DNA from: DATEZO01 sp035255485
Lineage (GTDB): Bacteria; Pseudomonadota; Gammaproteobacteria; Burkholderiales; Burkholderiaceae_D
Direction: 5' to 3'
DNA: 15,865 nucleotides
Assembly (NCBI GenBank): GCA_035255485.1
Contig: DATEZO010000032.1
Coordinates: forward strand, 1 to 15,865
Shown here piece by piece: positions 14,971 through 15,865 of this stretch; positions within the stretch are counted from its first letter, which is position 1, and the number at the start of each line of letters is the position of its first letter. A model generated the notes under the pieces. It saw only the letters and a program-made list of their open reading frames with translations, did not search any database and had not been told where the DNA came from. The position numbers and the translations under genes were made by a program.

Positions 14971-15356
14971 AACAACCATTTGCGCGGCAACGCCTCCTTC
15001 AGCGCCGCACGCGTAATGCGTTCGGACAGCGGGCGCTTTACTTGCTTTTCAACGATATGGCGGCCAATATCGACGAGGCGGCCATATTGCACGCCGGACG
15101 GACAGGTGGATTCGCAATTGCGGCAGGTCAGGCAGCGATCCAGGTGCGTCATTGTCTTGTAGGTCGCCTGCTTGCCTTCCAATACCTGCTTGATCAGATA
15201 AATGCGCCCGCGCGGCCCGTCGAGTTCGTCGCCGAGCAGCTGATAGGTCGGGCAGGTTGCGGTGCAGAAACCGCAATGCACGCACTTGCGCAGGATGGCA
15301 TCGGCTTCTTCGCCTTCGCGGGTGTTCTTGATGAAATCGGCAAGATTGGTTTGCAT
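14961..15356 (-). pseudogene. glcF: glycolate oxidase iron-sulfur subunit GlcF, truncated (copy B)
   Basis: This minus-strand gene has the same N-terminus as copy A: 115 of the first 129 residues are identical by my count. Both [4Fe-4S] motifs (C25/28/31/35 and C75/78/81/85) are kept. It breaks after residue 132 (KWLFAPA), where the copy-A sequence would continue with MQVGQLLRPLL. The reading frame then runs through antisense of copy A to 14697 without meaning. Both cysteine-rich domains are lost. Its ATG at 15356 is only 2 nt after the glcE-B stop (TGA-GC-ATG), a coupled arrangement unlike copy A, with AAGAG about 8 nt upstream. Differences from A are mostly synonymous or conservative, so purifying selection acted on this copy until it was joined here. 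Confidence 0.87.
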
Positions 15357-15358
15357 GC

Positions 15359-15865
15359 TCAGAACTCTTTGTACATCCGGCCCGGATTAAAGATGCCGGA
15401 CGGATCAAATGAGTTTTTCAGGTTGCGGTTGATCGCAGCCACGGCCGGTGCGAGCGGAGGAAATACACCGACACTCTTATCGCCGCCCCGGAACAGGCTC
15501 GCATGGCCGCCTACCTGCTCGGCAGCAGAACGGATCGTGGCCGCATCGATGTCGGTACGCAGCCAGCGCTGCGCGCCGCCCCACTCGATCAGTTGCTCGC
15601 CCGTCAGCGCAAGCGGCGGCGTGACCGATGGCAGCGACAAGCGCCAGAGGCTGGCCGGCCCGCCGGAAGCAGTAAAGAATTCATTGTTCTGGTCCCGCAC
15701 ACCGGCCCAGAACACATCCGCGTTCGCTACCTGCTCACCGCCCAATTTCTGCACCGCCGCCCTGACCGCCGCTTCGGCGCCAGACAGGCGCACAATCAGA
15801 AGGCCGCCATGCCAGGCGCTGGCAGAAATCGGCAAGGGCTGTCCGCCCCAGCGGTTCAGCTGCTC
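15359..15865 (-). CDS. glcE: glycolate oxidase subunit GlcE, C-terminal part (copy B, cut by window edge)
   Basis: The frame is open to the last base of the window and encodes the final 168 residues of a GlcE. It includes NRWGGQPLPISASAWHGG, GEQLIEWGGAQRWLR, GGHASLFRG and the C-terminal FDPSGIFNPGRMYKEF. It aligns without gaps to the C-terminal half of copy A with about 71% identity and shows no stop or frameshift, so it comes from a functional gene. The FAD-binding N-terminal half lies beyond the window. The stop is TGA at 15361-15359. glcF B starts 2 nt later. No start codon can be given because the gene is 5'-partial. Confidence 0.9.
   Translation of the reverse strand, partial: EQLNRWGGQPLPISASAWHGGLLIVRLSGAEAAVRAAVQKLGGEQVANADVFWAGVRDQNNEFFTASGGPASLWRLSLPSVTPPLALTGEQLIEWGGAQRWLRTDIDAATIRSAAEQVGGHASLFRGGDKSVGVFPPLAPAVAAINRNLKNSFDPSGIFNPGRMYKEF

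Larger units (their letters stand above)
13911..15865. repeat. large imperfect inverted duplication (glcE-glcF tail to tail)
   Basis: The left arm is 13911-14417 (end of glcE A) plus 14494-14889 (start of glcF A). The right arm is the reverse complement, 15865-15359 (end of glcE B) plus 15356-14961 (start of glcF B). The spacer between the glcF arms is about 71 nt. I count about 85% nucleotide identity over the first 190 bases of the glcF arms. The non-homologous glcE-glcF spacers differ in length (76 versus 2 nt). The arms are therefore diverged homologues, not a copied fold-back. The right arm reaches the window edge, so its true extent is unknown. Confidence 0.85.

Noticed and set aside
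14494..15162. A 222-residue forward frame starting as GlcF
   Set aside because: Only the first 159 residues are GlcF; the rest is the antisense of copy B and matches nothing expected for GlcF. Annotated as a truncated gene ending at the junction instead.
14960..15865. Transposon or integron as the cause of the inverted glc structure
   Set aside because: No transposase, terminal inverted repeats, target duplication or attachment site is visible at the join; only a short palindrome-containing microhomology.

Overview
The window looks like a betaproteobacterial chromosome segment (Burkholderiales, most likely Oxalobacteraceae such as Herbaspirillum or Noviherbaspirillum relatives). The grounds are the high-GC coding style, the gene order Rieske oxygenase / xseB-ispA-dxs-folE2, and protein sequences that read like that group. 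This is recognition from memory, not a database result.

Left part (1-6572): a minus-strand EamA-type transporter lies downstream of a minus-strand Rieske [2Fe-2S] ring-hydroxylating-type oxygenase. Across a 362-nt divergent intergenic region runs a plus-strand housekeeping operon: xseB (exonuclease VII small subunit), ispA (farnesyl diphosphate synthase, ATGA overlap), dxs (DXP synthase) and folE2 (GTP cyclohydrolase IB). IspA and Dxs act at the two ends of the MEP/isoprenoid route, and FolE2 opens tetrahydrofolate synthesis.

Middle part (6573-9004): three small exported proteins on the plus strand. These are a nuclease-fold protein that has lost the SNase catalytic residues, a DUF4142 protein preceded by a good ECF/sigma-E-like promoter, and an amicyanin-like cupredoxin 8 nt further on. 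A convergent PduO-type cobalamin adenosyltransferase follows.

Right part (9120-15865): a flavin-oxidoreductase cluster on the plus strand. It holds a D-lactate-dehydrogenase-like FAD enzyme, two back-to-back intergenic hairpins (the first resembling a widely dispersed palindrome), a LysR-family regulator, then glcD, glcE and the beginning of glcF, encoding glycolate oxidase. In the middle of glcF (about 14960-14970) the plus-strand gene stops being glcF. The sequence then continues as the reverse complement of a different glcE-glcF pair, giving a tail-to-tail structure glcE>glcF'|'Fclg<Eclg that runs off the window end. The two copies are diverged (GlcF parts about 89% and GlcE parts about 71% identical at protein level, counted by eye) and have different glcE-glcF spacing (76 versus 2 nt). 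This is therefore not a simple fold-back of one molecule. It is either a rearrangement between two glc loci of one genome or a chimeric join of two genomes. It is the most notable structure here, and an assembly or amplification artefact must be excluded first. I see no tRNA, rRNA, CRISPR array, transposase or phage gene.
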